64,000 nucleotides of DNA from Planctomycetota bacterium (GTDB lineage Bacteria; Planctomycetota; UBA1135; UBA2386). The DNA is taken from assembly GCA_025459175.1 (NCBI GenBank), contig JALORC010000001.1:62001-126000 (forward strand). Reading direction: 5' to 3'. The translations under genes and the position numbers were made by a program. The notes under the pieces are model-generated. The model worked only from the letters and a program-made list of their open reading frames with translations, was not told the DNA's origin and searched no databases. This document shows, piece after piece, positions 52,001 to 59,984 of the stretch; the stretch's first letter is position 1; the number at the start of each line of letters is the position of its first letter.

Positions 52001-52568
52001 GTTCGGCCATCGCGTCGCGCGCGGCGGTGACGGCGATCTTCACCTGCAGGATGTCCTGGCAGGTCTCGATGTTCAGGCAGTCGACGCCGCCCGCGATCAG
52101 GCCCTTGGCGTAGACCTTGTACGCGTCGAACATCTCGTGCGGGCTGATGTGGCCGAGCGTGACCAGCTTGGTGCCCGGGCCCATCGAGCCGCTGACGAAG
52201 CGCGGCCGCTCCTTGGTCGAGAACTTGTCGGCCGCCTTGCGCGCGACCCGCGCCGCCTGCTGGTTGAGCTCGAAGGCGCGGTGCCCGATGTCGAACTCGG
52301 CCAGCACGTAGGGCTGGCCACCGAACGAGTCGGTCTCGACCACGTCGGCGCCGGCCGCGAAGTAGCGTTCGTGGATCGCGCCGATCACGTCCGGCCGGGT
52401 CTCGACCAGCAACTCGTTGCAGCCTTCGAGGTTGCGGAAGTCCTCGAGGGTCAGGTTGGCGTTCTGGATCTGGGTGCCCATGCCGCCGTCGAACACGAGC
52501 ACGCGGTCGCGGAGGACCTTGAGGATGGGGAACTGATCGAGGCGGGCGCGGGGGTCGAAGCGGGTCAT
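49044..52568 (-). CDS. metH: Cobalamin-dependent methionine synthase (1174 aa)
   Basis: MetH moves a methyl group from 5-methyltetrahydrofolate to homocysteine by way of cobalamin. All four modules are present in order. The homocysteine domain (1-320) has zinc cysteines C233 in GLNCATG and C299-C300 in GGCCGTTP. The pterin domain (about 345-620) has GERTNANGS and NSINLEDG. The cobalamin domain has the cap at 640-720 and DVHDIG with H738, the lower ligand. The reactivation domain at the C-terminus has a long AdoMet-binding region ending IICHHPDAKYFNVSVM. The length is normal. The ATG at 52568 (MTRFDPRARL) suits the family best; ATGs at 52595 and 52622 are possible. No cobalamin or SAM riboswitch is visible in the short upstream gap. 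It converges on the ferredoxin/microprotein genes. Confidence 0.95.
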   Translation of the reverse strand: MTRFDPRARLDQFPILKVLRDRVLVFDGGMGTQIQNANLTLEDFRNLEGCNELLVETRPDVIGAIHERYFAAGADVVETDSFGGQPYVLAEFDIGHRAFELNQQAARVARKAADKFSTKERPRFVSGSMGPGTKLVTLGHISPHEMFDAYKVYAKGLIAGGVDCLNIETCQDILQVKIAVTAARDAMAELGREVPIFCTVTIETTGTMLVGSDIAAAVTTLEALPVDVIGLNCATGPDLMQESVRHLGKTTTRSIMVMPNAGLPRNVGGKAVYDLTPAELARFQAKFVQEFGVGVVGGCCGTTPEHVQAMQAAMTGLVPRERPVDYQPQLASLFHSVPLTQDNGPLIIGERTNANGSRKFKELMVQGDVEGMLQMAKEQVHEGSHVLDICTAYVGRDEFGDMYKLLQPMVQQVTAPLMIDSTQIDVVEKALQVIPGRPIINSINLEDGEEKADALCRLAKRYGAMFVALTIDEEGMAKTAQRKLEVAKRIHDIVVHRHGMNPGDLIFDPLTFTIGSGDEASRDAGVQTLEGIRLIKQHIPGVRTILGLSNISFGLDPYPRQILNSVYLAEAIKYGLDSAIVHASKIIPTHKLDDEDKQVTLDLIHDRRREGYDPLFAFLARFAGKKRIETGSGNDEMTMPVEERLKKRIIDGNKNGIGKHLDEAMLKYPPLAIINDVLLDGMKVVGDLFGSGEMQLPFVLQSAECMKAAVAYLQPHMPKVEGEAKGTMVLATVRGDVHDIGKNLVDIVVSNNGYRVVNLGIKVPVEQILEAAKQHKADAIGMSGLLVKSTVVMKENLELMSQRSLTTPVICGGAALNRHYVENDLRAAYTSGPVYYGADAFSGLHIMDELTGRSKAKTLTQTAEPQKRVTSHRRMTRAEKEELLAHAFTEYADSGVRPAPTVPVPPFWGSAVVTPAELDLGTVLQYVNKKALFRLQWQYKQGKRSEEDYTRFVAETVEPRFKELVKKVRAEKTLEPRIVYGWWPCYSERNSLVVLDHRDRKTELCRFDFPRQPSGRRLCLSDFFRRKDSGELDVVGFSLVTMGAVATHESERLFRENRFDEYLHFHGISVEGAEALAEYWHKRMRQQISIAAQDADAIDDLFKQKYQGSRYSFGYPACPNIEDQTQLLQLLEAQRIGVTLSEEFQLDPEQSTSAIICHHPDAKYFNVSVMAPGS

Positions 52569-52674
52569 CGGGGCGAGGTTCGGGCTGCGCAGCATAGCCA
52601 CGTTCGCCGGTGCTCTGCCCATGGTTTCCCCGAGCCTGTCGGGCGCTGCCGGAGTCGCCCATGCCGCCGAGGAC

Positions 52675-53910
52675 TCACTGCCGCATCACCCGCCGCAGCC
52701 GCGAGTCGGGCTCGACATCGAGCGGCGGCGGCAACAGCACGCCGGCCATCAACAGCCCGGCGACGATCGCCCCGCCCACCAGCAGCATGTGGAACAGGAA
52801 CGGCACGCTGGCGGTGAAGTCGCCGGCCACCGCGGTGGTGAGCCCACGGAAACCCAGACTGCCCGGCACCAGCAGCAACAGCCCGGGCGTGCGCACCACC
52901 GCCGCCGGCTGCCGCCGCCACCGCGCATAAAGATTGCCGGTCGCCGCCACCATCAGGGCGCCGACGAAAGCGCCGAGTTCCGAGGTCAACAGCGCCCCGC
53001 CGATGCGGGCACCGCCGTAGCCGATCGCGACCGCGAGCAGGATCCAGACGATCTGGTGCCGCGCCGCGCGCAGCAGGATCACGTAGGCGATCCAGGTCAG
53101 CAGCAGCGCCGGCAGATTCGCCCACCACGGCAGTTCCGGCCCGGGCACGACCACGGCGCGACCGAACGCCAGCGTCGCGCACCGGTCGCCGATCCCGACG
53201 CCGACCACCATCGTCAGCAGCACCGCCAACGTTCCCATCAGCCGCGCGCTGCCGGACGCCAGGTGACGGATCGCCAGTTCGGCCAGCGCGGTCGTGAACG
53301 ACAGCCCCGGCAGCAACACGACGATCGCGGCGACGGTGGTGACGGTGGCGTCGAGCTGCAGCCCGAACGACGCCCCGGCGTGAACCAGGAACGCGACCAG
53401 CGCGCACGCGATCGGCGCCTGCACGTCGCCGAGCCCCGGCCGCAGCCGCGCCACGATCGAGATCAGCCCGACCAGCAGCCCCGCCACCGCCGCGAACCCG
53501 ACCTCGACCAGGCTGCCGCGGAACAGCACCGCCGCGCCGGCCCCGGCCAGCGCATGCGCCAACGGATCCGCGAACGGCCGCGAGCGGTCCGGCGTCGCGA
53601 ACACCGAGCGCACCCGTTCGAGCCCGGCCTCCGGGGTGATGCGCGCGGTCACCACGTCGTCGCGGATCGTGTAGAGGGCCGACAGCCGGTCGAGGTCGTG
53701 GTCGCCGGGTGCCACGCGCAGCAGCGTCGTCACCGGTTCGCTGCCGCGCGGCGCGAGCGCGGCGAAGATCGCGGTCGGCGTCGAGAAGAAGCTGCCCTCG
53801 AGCCCGAGCGCGCGACTGCAGGCATCCATGGTGTCCTCGACGCGGTAGGACGGACTGCCGAGCGCGTGCATCGCGCGGCCGAGCTCGAGCACGAAGTGTT
53901 GGGCGGTCAA
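52675..53910 (-). CDS. ThrE-type threonine/serine exporter family protein (411 aa)
   Basis: The N-terminal part matches the DUF1212 half of ThrE: LGRAMHALGSPSYRVEDTM, with the conserved serine/arginine-glutamate pattern, and SFFSTPTAIFAAL. After it come about ten hydrophobic helices, including GFAAVAGLLVGLISIVARL and VPGSLGFRGLTTAVAGDFT. The last resembles the PGS-x-G signature of the second (DUF3815) half. Both halves in one chain give the full exporter architecture. Such proteins export threonine and serine or act on other small molecules. The TTG at 53910 is taken as start because an in-frame stop lies 12 bases upstream and the family N-terminus needs it; the next ATG is 39 bases in. It is upstream of metH on the same strand, 106 bases away. 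Confidence 0.85.
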   Translation of the reverse strand: MTAQHFVLELGRAMHALGSPSYRVEDTMDACSRALGLEGSFFSTPTAIFAALAPRGSEPVTTLLRVAPGDHDLDRLSALYTIRDDVVTARITPEAGLERVRSVFATPDRSRPFADPLAHALAGAGAAVLFRGSLVEVGFAAVAGLLVGLISIVARLRPGLGDVQAPIACALVAFLVHAGASFGLQLDATVTTVAAIVVLLPGLSFTTALAELAIRHLASGSARLMGTLAVLLTMVVGVGIGDRCATLAFGRAVVVPGPELPWWANLPALLLTWIAYVILLRAARHQIVWILLAVAIGYGGARIGGALLTSELGAFVGALMVAATGNLYARWRRQPAAVVRTPGLLLLVPGSLGFRGLTTAVAGDFTASVPFLFHMLLVGGAIVAGLLMAGVLLPPPLDVEPDSRLRRVMRQ

Positions 53911-54092
53911 GGGGCCGGCAGCCTACGGCGGCGGCGTTGCGGGCACGAGCCAGCGGCAACGTCGACGGCACGGGCCCGCGGCGACGCTTCATCCCGAAGC
54001 CGTCGAATCCACACATCGGGGGACCAGAAGGGCGCCCACGCGCCGCGGTGTCGCGGTGCGACCCACGGCAGTTCTCCCGACCGGAGCAATCC

Positions 54093-56261
54093 ATGCAGAT
54101 TCCTGTCCGCCGACTCGCACTGCTCGCGATCGGCATCACCACCGCCTTCACCACCCAGCTGCGCGCGCAGTCGACCGCCGACTTCCGCGTGCTGCCCTAC
54201 CAGCTCAACCCGGCCACCGACGGCATCCAGCTCACCTGGTTCACGACCGCGAACACGCCGGGCCTGCTGACCGTGACCGGACCGGGGCTCGCCGCGCCGC
54301 TGACGCTGCCGAGCACGCCGGTGCTCGAGCCGGTGCTCGACTACCAGATCGCCGCCGAGCTCACCGCCGGCGGCGAGTTCCCGTTCGCGACCACGGCCGT
54401 GTTCGAGGCGCCGGGGGTTCCCGCGCGCAACTGGCGGCACCGCGTCACCGTGACCGGGCTGCAGGCCGACACCGACTACTCCTACGTGGTGGCCCAGGGC
54501 GCGTCGTCGTACGGCAACACGTTCCGCACCGCGCCGCTGCCGAGCACCACCCGCGCACTGCGCTTCATCGCCATCTCCGACAGCGAGACGCTGGTGCGCG
54601 GCCGCACCCGGTTCCGCGAATGGGCGCGAACGACCCCGCAGACGGCCACCAGCACCGGGCGCCCCGCCGGCACCGGCCGCGGCCGTGATCAGTACTTCCT
54701 GACCGAGACGGTCGGCTACCAGGAGAACATCAAGAACATCAAGGCCCGCAACGCCGACCTGCTGATCTTCGCCGGCGACCTGATCGAAGGCACCGCCAAC
54801 GAGTGCCAGCGGCGCTGGGACGAGTTCTGGCGGCACAACGCCGGTGAGTACGACGACCTGTTCAGCGGCATGCCGTTCGTCGCGGCGATCGGCAACAACT
54901 GCATCTACAACGGCGGCGGGATCGGCACCGCCAACCCGCTGGTGCAGTACGCGCGGCGGCAGTGGTCGGCCTACTTCGACTACCCGGCCAACAACGATCC
55001 CGCGGCGAAGGACCTCTACTTCCGCACCGACTACGGCCCGGTCACGATCCTGACCCTGTGCTCGGTCGGCTCGCTCGGCGCCAACGACGACGTGGCGCCA
55101 CCGACGGGGCAGTTCGTGAACGTGAACTTCCCCGAGAACCGCGACACCAACCGCGCCTGGCTGCAGGGCTATCCGTTCGGCGACCTGCCCGACTTCAACG
55201 TCGGCTCGGCGCAGTGGAACTGGACCGTGCAGCAACTCGCCGCGGCGCGCGCGGCCGGGCAGATCATCTTCGTGCAGTGGCACCACACGCCCTTCAGCCG
55301 CGGCATCCACGGCACCAGCGTGACCAGCAACCAGTCCGGCGAGGCGATGCGGATCTATGCGCCGCTGCTGGAATTCTACCGGGTCGCGGGGGCGTTCTGC
55401 GGCCACAGCGAAGTGTCCGAGATGAGCTACTTCGACCTGAACAACGACGGCTACGGCGTGCACCTGTGGGATGTCGGCGCCGCCGGCGACGGCCTGCGCG
55501 GCGTCGAGGATGCGCCGGGCGCGACCGCCGCGGCGATCACGGCCTGGCGGTCGAACCCGCTCAACCCGGAGGGCCAGGCCTGGGTGTCCAATCCCCACCA
55601 CCGCTGGAGCGCCGACCAGAGCGAGCCGGAGACCTGGAACGGCAACCAGCTGCTGAGCGGCGGCAAGCACTACGGCTTCCTCGAGTTCGACATCGAGCGG
55701 CAGGGCAATGGCGAGTACCGGATCGCGTTCCAGTACTGGCACACGTTCCCGCTCAACGCCGGCGACCCCGCGTTCACGGTGACCGGCTACGAGCTGCGGC
55801 AGTACAGCAACCGCGTCGTGCTCGAAGGGCCGGCCAACGACCTGCGGCCGGTGGTGGCGCAGTACACCAGCTTCGGGACCGGGTGCGCCGGCGCTCTCGG
55901 CGTGCCGACGCTCGCTGCCGCAGCGGCGCCGACCATCGGCAGCACGTTGCAGGTGACCCTGGACCGCATGCCGATCGACCTCGGTGTGATGCTGAGCGGC
56001 TTCTCCGACACCACCACCTCGGGTGGTGCGCAGCTGCCGATCGATCTGTCGGCGCAAGGCTTCCCGGGTTGCCAGCTGCTGGTCGACCCGCTGGTGAGCG
56101 AAGCGCTGCTCGGCAGCAACGGTGCGGCGACCTGGTCGCTGACCATCCCGCAGTCGACCGCGCTGGTCGGCACCAGGCTCTACAACCAGGGCGTGGTGGT
56201 CGACACCGGCGCGCTGCCGCTGGCCTTCAGCCACGGTGGCCGCGCTCGCATCGGACTCTGA
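54093..56261 (+). CDS. Exported metallophosphoesterase (purple acid phosphatase-like) with altered site and shared C-terminal module (722 aa)
   Basis: After a signal peptide (MQIPVRRLALLAIGITTAFT and on) comes an Fn3-like domain (about 30-148), then a calcineurin-like core. The metal motifs are recognisable but changed: D163 in ISDSE, D229 in AGDLIEG (lacking the purple acid phosphatase tyrosine), GNN at 267-269 where GNH is usual, the histidine pair H397-H398 in WHHTP, and GHSE at 437-440 where GHxH is usual. So one metal ligand histidine is replaced by glutamate and the conserved histidine beside the GN asparagine is lost. The enzyme may have a different metal or no phosphatase activity. 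The last 130 residues, from FGTGCAG, are the shared C-terminal module, ending SHGGRARIGL. It diverges from the ThrE-like gene over 182 bases. Confidence 0.8.
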   Translation: MQIPVRRLALLAIGITTAFTTQLRAQSTADFRVLPYQLNPATDGIQLTWFTTANTPGLLTVTGPGLAAPLTLPSTPVLEPVLDYQIAAELTAGGEFPFATTAVFEAPGVPARNWRHRVTVTGLQADTDYSYVVAQGASSYGNTFRTAPLPSTTRALRFIAISDSETLVRGRTRFREWARTTPQTATSTGRPAGTGRGRDQYFLTETVGYQENIKNIKARNADLLIFAGDLIEGTANECQRRWDEFWRHNAGEYDDLFSGMPFVAAIGNNCIYNGGGIGTANPLVQYARRQWSAYFDYPANNDPAAKDLYFRTDYGPVTILTLCSVGSLGANDDVAPPTGQFVNVNFPENRDTNRAWLQGYPFGDLPDFNVGSAQWNWTVQQLAAARAAGQIIFVQWHHTPFSRGIHGTSVTSNQSGEAMRIYAPLLEFYRVAGAFCGHSEVSEMSYFDLNNDGYGVHLWDVGAAGDGLRGVEDAPGATAAAITAWRSNPLNPEGQAWVSNPHHRWSADQSEPETWNGNQLLSGGKHYGFLEFDIERQGNGEYRIAFQYWHTFPLNAGDPAFTVTGYELRQYSNRVVLEGPANDLRPVVAQYTSFGTGCAGALGVPTLAAAAAPTIGSTLQVTLDRMPIDLGVMLSGFSDTTTSGGAQLPIDLSAQGFPGCQLLVDPLVSEALLGSNGAATWSLTIPQSTALVGTRLYNQGVVVDTGALPLAFSHGGRARIGL

Positions 56262-56268
56262 CGCCCGG

Positions 56269-56284
56269 GGCGCCGCGCGGCGCC
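56269..56284 (+). terminator. Hairpin after the phosphoesterase gene
   Basis: GGCGCC pairs with a second GGCGCC over a GCGC loop, seven bases after the stop. It is a short, GC-only hairpin ahead of the tetR operon. Confidence 0.4.
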
Positions 56285-56344
56285 AGCGGCCGGGCACGAT
56301 TCCAGGCCACCCGCCCCTTGCTGGCCGACCGCTCGCCGGCTACA

Positions 56345-56371
56345 TGAACGCCGTTCACTGAACGCTGTTCA
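56345..56371. promoter_or_regulatory. Tandem palindromic operators for the TetR-family regulator
   Basis: Two perfect palindromes TGAAC-N3-GTTCA lie head to tail, TGAACGCCGTTCA at 56345-56357 and TGAACGCTGTTCA at 56359-56371, with one base between, so their centres are 14 bases apart. A further TGAAC half-site is at 56377. The last palindrome ends 20 bases before the tetR start. A dimeric TetR-type repressor binding here would block its own operon. Confidence 0.75.
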
Positions 56372-56390
56372 TCCTCTGAACGACGGCCTC

Positions 56391-57029
56391 ATGACGCCAT
56401 CCGACCGCCGCGCCCGCGAGCGCACCGAGACCCAGCACGCCATCCTCGACGCCGCCCGCGAGCTGTTCGCCCGCGAGGGCTACGAGGCGGTCACCATGCG
56501 CCGGGTCGCCGAGGCGATCGATTACGCCCCGGGTGCGCTCTACAACCACTTCCCGGACAAGGAGTCGCTGATCCGCACCCTGTGCCGGCAGGACTTCCTG
56601 GCGCTCGCCGAACGCTTCGGCAAGCAGGCGGCGATCCCGGATCCGCTCGACCGCCTGGTCGCGATCGGCCTCGAATACATCCGCTTCGCCGTCGAGCACC
56701 CGAACCACTACCGGCTGATGTTCCTGCAGCCGCCGCCGGTGACCCGCAAGGCAACCGACTACGAGGAACACGGCGACCCGCACCGCGACGGCTACGCGTT
56801 CTTGCGCCACGTCTGCGCCGCGGCGATCGCCGCGGGCCAGGTGCGCGCCGAGCTGCACGATGCCGAACTGCTCGCGCAGACGATGTGGGCCGGGGTGCAC
56901 GGCGCCGCGGCGCTGCAACTGACCATGCACGGCGACGACTGGGTGCAGTGGCGCGCACTCGAGGCCCGCGCCCGCGCGATCACCGAGGTGCTGGTGCGCG
57001 GCATCGCCGCTCCGGGAGCGCGGCCGTGA
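56391..57029 (+). CDS. TetR-family transcriptional repressor (212 aa)
   Basis: The N-terminal DNA-binding domain is typical: ILDAARELFAREGYEAVTMR then VAEAIDYAPGALYNHFPDKE with the YNHF signature of the recognition helix, then LIRTLC. The C-terminal ligand domain (about 75-212) is helical and includes FAVEHPNHYRLMFLQPPP, seen in several TetR regulators of efflux operons. The stop overlaps the GTG of the permease gene (GTGA), so regulator and exporter are coupled. The two palindromes just upstream are its likely operators, making it an autorepressor of the whole efflux operon. The ligand is unknown, probably a substrate of the exporter. The ATG at 56391 is the only start that leaves the operator untranslated. 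Confidence 0.9.
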   Translation: MTPSDRRARERTETQHAILDAARELFAREGYEAVTMRRVAEAIDYAPGALYNHFPDKESLIRTLCRQDFLALAERFGKQAAIPDPLDRLVAIGLEYIRFAVEHPNHYRLMFLQPPPVTRKATDYEEHGDPHRDGYAFLRHVCAAAIAAGQVRAELHDAELLAQTMWAGVHGAAALQLTMHGDDWVQWRALEARARAITEVLVRGIAAPGARP

Positions 57030-58183
57030 ACGTGTTCGCGATCAAGATGCTGGTCGGCGACCGGCTCAAGTACCTCGGGCTCGTGATCGGCATCGCGTTC
57101 GCGTCGCTGCTGATCACCCAGCAGGCGTCGATCTTCTACGGCTATGCGCACCGCATCGGCGCCTGGATCCGCGACACCGGCCAGGCCGACCTGTGGGTGA
57201 TGGACGAACAGGCCGAGTACACCGAGGACCGCAAGCCGCTGACCGACACCACGCTGCAGCGCGTGCGCAGCATCGACGGCGTGGCCTGGGCGGTGCCGAT
57301 GTGGAAGGGCTACCTGCGCATGCGCCTCGCCGACGGCACGCGCGTGCAGGCGCGGCTGATCGGCATCGACGACGCGACGCTGCTCGGCGGCCCGCCCGAG
57401 ATGGTCGAAGGCGAACTGAAGGACCTGCATCGCGATCGCGCGGTGATCATCGACGAGGCCAGCCTCGGCGACCTACGACTGCGCTACGGCCTGCCCGGCG
57501 AAGGGCCGCGCGCCGTGCGCATCGGCGACCGCATCGACGTCAACGACCACGAGGCGATCGTCGTCGGCAGCTACCGCCGCAGCCCCGAGTTCTTCTGGGA
57601 CCCGGTGCTCTACACCACCTACAGCCGCGCGCTGGCGATGGCACCGAGCGAACGGCGGCAGCTGACGTTCGTGCTGGTCAAGGTCAAGGACGGCCATGAT
57701 CACGGCGCGGTGGCGCGTGCGATCGCCGCGGCCACCGGCTGCGCCGCGCGCACCGGCCCCGAGTTCGAGGCGATCTCGACCGACTACGTGCTGGCCAAGA
57801 CCGGCATCCTGGTCAACTTCGGCATCACCATCGCGCTCGGCTTCGTCATCGGCGTGCTGGTCGCCGGCCAGCTGCTCTACAACTTCGTGGTCGAGAACCT
57901 GCGCTACCACGCGGCGATGAAGGCGATGGGCGCCACCAACGGCACGTTGATCCGCATGGTGATGGTGCAGGTGCTGGTCGCCGCCGGGCTCGGCTTCGGC
58001 ATCGGCGTCGGCGGCGCCGCGTTGTCCGGCGTGCTGCTGGCGCGCGGCGGCCTCGCGTTCGAGATGGACTGGCGCATCCCGCTGTTCGGCGCCGCCGCGA
58101 TCCTCGTGGTCTGCTGCATCGCCGCACTGATCAGCATCAGCCGTGTGCTGCGGCTCGAACCCGCGGTCGTGTTCAAGAGCTGA
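57026..58183 (+). CDS. DevC-like ABC exporter permease (FtsX type, 385 aa)
   Basis: The layout is that of MacB/DevC-type permeases: a first membrane helix (about 16-36, LGLVIGIAFASLLITQQ), a large periplasmic domain (about 40-265) and three C-terminal helices (about 270-300, 315-345, 355-378). The FtsX region shows NLRYHAAMKAMGATN, the AMGA turn typical of these proteins, and the C-terminus LRLEPAVVFKS. Such permeases work with a periplasmic adaptor and an outer membrane channel to push substrates out by a mechanism driven from the ATPase. GTG 57026 overlaps the tetR stop. The length and the neighbours (ATPase, adaptor, outer membrane factor) match the DevBCA group best, which exports glycolipids in cyanobacteria; the substrate here is unknown. 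Confidence 0.88.
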   Translation: MNVFAIKMLVGDRLKYLGLVIGIAFASLLITQQASIFYGYAHRIGAWIRDTGQADLWVMDEQAEYTEDRKPLTDTTLQRVRSIDGVAWAVPMWKGYLRMRLADGTRVQARLIGIDDATLLGGPPEMVEGELKDLHRDRAVIIDEASLGDLRLRYGLPGEGPRAVRIGDRIDVNDHEAIVVGSYRRSPEFFWDPVLYTTYSRALAMAPSERRQLTFVLVKVKDGHDHGAVARAIAAATGCAARTGPEFEAISTDYVLAKTGILVNFGITIALGFVIGVLVAGQLLYNFVVENLRYHAAMKAMGATNGTLIRMVMVQVLVAAGLGFGIGVGGAALSGVLLARGGLAFEMDWRIPLFGAAAILVVCCIAALISISRVLRLEPAVVFKS

Positions 58184-58185
58184 GC

Positions 58186-58914
58186 ATGCACCCACCCGCC
58201 ACCACTTCGTCCGCGCCCGCACTCGCCATCCACTGCCGCGGGCTCTGCAAGTCGTACGGCACCGGCGACGGCCGCGTGCAGGCGCTGCGCGGCGTCGACC
58301 TCGACGTCGCCACCGGCGAACTGATGATGCTGGTCGGCCCGTCCGGCTGCGGCAAGACCACGCTGATCTCGGTGCTCGCCGGCACGCTGCAGGCCGACGA
58401 GGGCACCTTCACGGTGTTCGGCGACGACGTGCAAAGCATGACCGACACCGCCCGCACGCGCTGGCGCGGGCGCACCGTCGGCTTCGTGTTCCAGGCCTAC
58501 AACCTGATCCCGACGCTGACCGCCGCCGAGAACGTCGCGGTGCCGTGCATGCTGCTCGGCATGCCGCGCCGCGCCGCGGTAGCACGTGCCCGCGAGGCGC
58601 TGGCGACGGTCGGACTCGGCGAACGCACCGAGGCCCGCCCCGCCCAGCTGTCGGGCGGTCAGCAGCAGCGGGTCGCGATCGCGCGCGCGCTGGTGCACGA
58701 GCCGCGGCTGATCGTCTGCGACGAGCCGACCGCCGCGCTCGATCACGACACCGGCCATCGCGTGATGGAACTGCTGCGCGCCACCGCGCAGCGCCAGGAC
58801 CGCGCGCTGCTCGTCGTCACGCACGACTCCCGCATCTTCCCGTTCGCCGACCGCATCGCCCGCATGGACGACGGCCGCATCGAACGCATCGACACCGCTT
58901 CCGACCGCCACTGA
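58186..58914 (+). CDS. ABC exporter ATP-binding protein (DevA/LolD-like, 242 aa)
   Basis: All nucleotide-binding motifs are present: Walker [10 protein letters not shown], the Q-loop in [20 protein letters not shown], the signature LSGGQQQR, Walker [13 protein letters not shown] and the switch histidine in [15 protein letters not shown]. The [15 protein letters not shown] segment is characteristic of the MacB/LolD/DevA group. It starts two bases after the permease stop and powers that permease. The first fifteen residues ([15 protein letters not shown]) are a disordered lead. Function as half of the ATPase dimer is certain in outline, substrate not. Confidence 0.93.
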   Translation: MHPPATTSSAPALAIHCRGLCKSYGTGDGRVQALRGVDLDVATGELMMLVGPSGCGKTTLISVLAGTLQADEGTFTVFGDDVQSMTDTARTRWRGRTVGFVFQAYNLIPTLTAAENVAVPCMLLGMPRRAAVARAREALATVGLGERTEARPAQLSGGQQQRVAIARALVHEPRLIVCDEPTAALDHDTGHRVMELLRATAQRQDRALLVVTHDSRIFPFADRIARMDDGRIERIDTASDRH

Positions 58915-58925
58915 GCCGACTCCCC

Positions 58926-59984
58926 ATGCCCCGCATTCCGTTCCTGCCCGTGCTGGCCGTCGCCGGCGTCGTCACCGCCGGCTTCGTCGTCGCCGACAAC
59001 GATCGCCGCATGACCCCCGCAGCGCCACTGATCGATCCGGCGCAGGCGCCGTTCGCGCAAACCGTCGCCGGTGCGGGGCTGGTCGAACCGAGCACGCGGC
59101 CGATCGCGATCGGCACTCCGATCGCCGGCACCGTGGCGCAGGTGCACGTCGTGGTCGGCGACCGGGTCACCGCCGGCCAGCCGCTGCTGCGGATCGATGC
59201 GCGCAGCACGACCGCCGAACTCGCGGTGCGCCGCGCCGAGCTCGAACAACAGCAGCGCCGGCTCGAACGCCTGCAGGCGTTGCCGCGCCCCGAACAACTG
59301 CCGCCGGCGGCGGCGGCCGTGGCGGCGGCACGGGCGCGCCAACAGGACGCCCTGGCGCTGGTCGGCAACCTCGAAGCCGTCACCGATCCGCGCGCGGTGC
59401 GGCGCGAGGAACTGCAGCAGCGCCGCTTCGCCGCCGAGGCCGCGACCGCGAACCTCGCCGCCGCCGAAGCCGAACTGGCGCTGCTGCGCGCCGGGGCCTG
59501 GGACCGCGAGCTCGCCGAAGCGAGCGCCGCGGTCGCCGCCGCCGAGGCCCAGCTGGCCCGCGTCGAGGTCGAGCTCGAACGGCACCTCGTGCGCGCGCCG
59601 CGCGACGCCACGGTGCTGCAGGTCGACGTGCGCGTCGGCGAGTTCGCCAGCGCCAGCAACGGCGCCGCCGGCGATCGCCTGCTGCTGCTCGGCGACATCG
59701 ACGTGCTGCACGTGCGAACCGACATCGACGAGAACGACGCGTTCCGCATCCGGCCCGATGCGCGCGCGTTCGCCAGCCTGCGTGGCGACCCGCGGCAGCG
59801 CACGGAACTGCGCTTCGTGCACATCGAGCCGTTCGTGATCCCGAAGCGCTCGCTGACCGGCTCGACGTTCGAGCGCGTCGACACGCGCGTGCTGCAGGTG
59901 GTCTACGCATTCGACCCCAAGGCGCTGCCGGCGTTCGTCGGTCAGCAGCTCGACGTGTTCGTCGAGGCCGGAGGGCAGCGATGA
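58926..59984 (+). CDS. DevB-like membrane fusion (HlyD-type) adaptor (352 aa)
   Basis: One N-terminal helix (about 6-24, FLPVLAVAGVVTAGFVVAD) anchors the protein in the inner membrane. The lipoyl half-motifs lie on both sides of a long alpha-helical hairpin (about 95-215, very rich in Ala, Glu and Arg): IAGTVAQVHVVVGDRV before and VRAPRDATVLQVDVRVGEF after. A beta-barrel and membrane-proximal domain follow (VRTDIDENDAFRIRPD). These are the parts of an HlyD/AcrA-type adaptor that bridges the permease and the outer membrane channel. The hairpin length suits a TolC-like partner, which is the next gene. The gene begins 11 bases after the ATPase stop, and its own stop overlaps the next start (ATGA). 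Confidence 0.9.
   Translation: MPRIPFLPVLAVAGVVTAGFVVADNDRRMTPAAPLIDPAQAPFAQTVAGAGLVEPSTRPIAIGTPIAGTVAQVHVVVGDRVTAGQPLLRIDARSTTAELAVRRAELEQQQRRLERLQALPRPEQLPPAAAAVAAARARQQDALALVGNLEAVTDPRAVRREELQQRRFAAEAATANLAAAEAELALLRAGAWDRELAEASAAVAAAEAQLARVEVELERHLVRAPRDATVLQVDVRVGEFASASNGAAGDRLLLLGDIDVLHVRTDIDENDAFRIRPDARAFASLRGDPRQRTELRFVHIEPFVIPKRSLTGSTFERVDTRVLQVVYAFDPKALPAFVGQQLDVFVEAGGQR

Noticed and set aside
52569-52674. Cobalamin or SAM riboswitch before metH
   Set aside because: The gap is only about 100 bases and shows no B12-box-like or SAM-I core sequence.
49092-52817. A 1241-codon forward-strand open frame
   Set aside because: It is exactly antisense to metH, whose motifs are complete. The composition is Arg- and His-rich low complexity.
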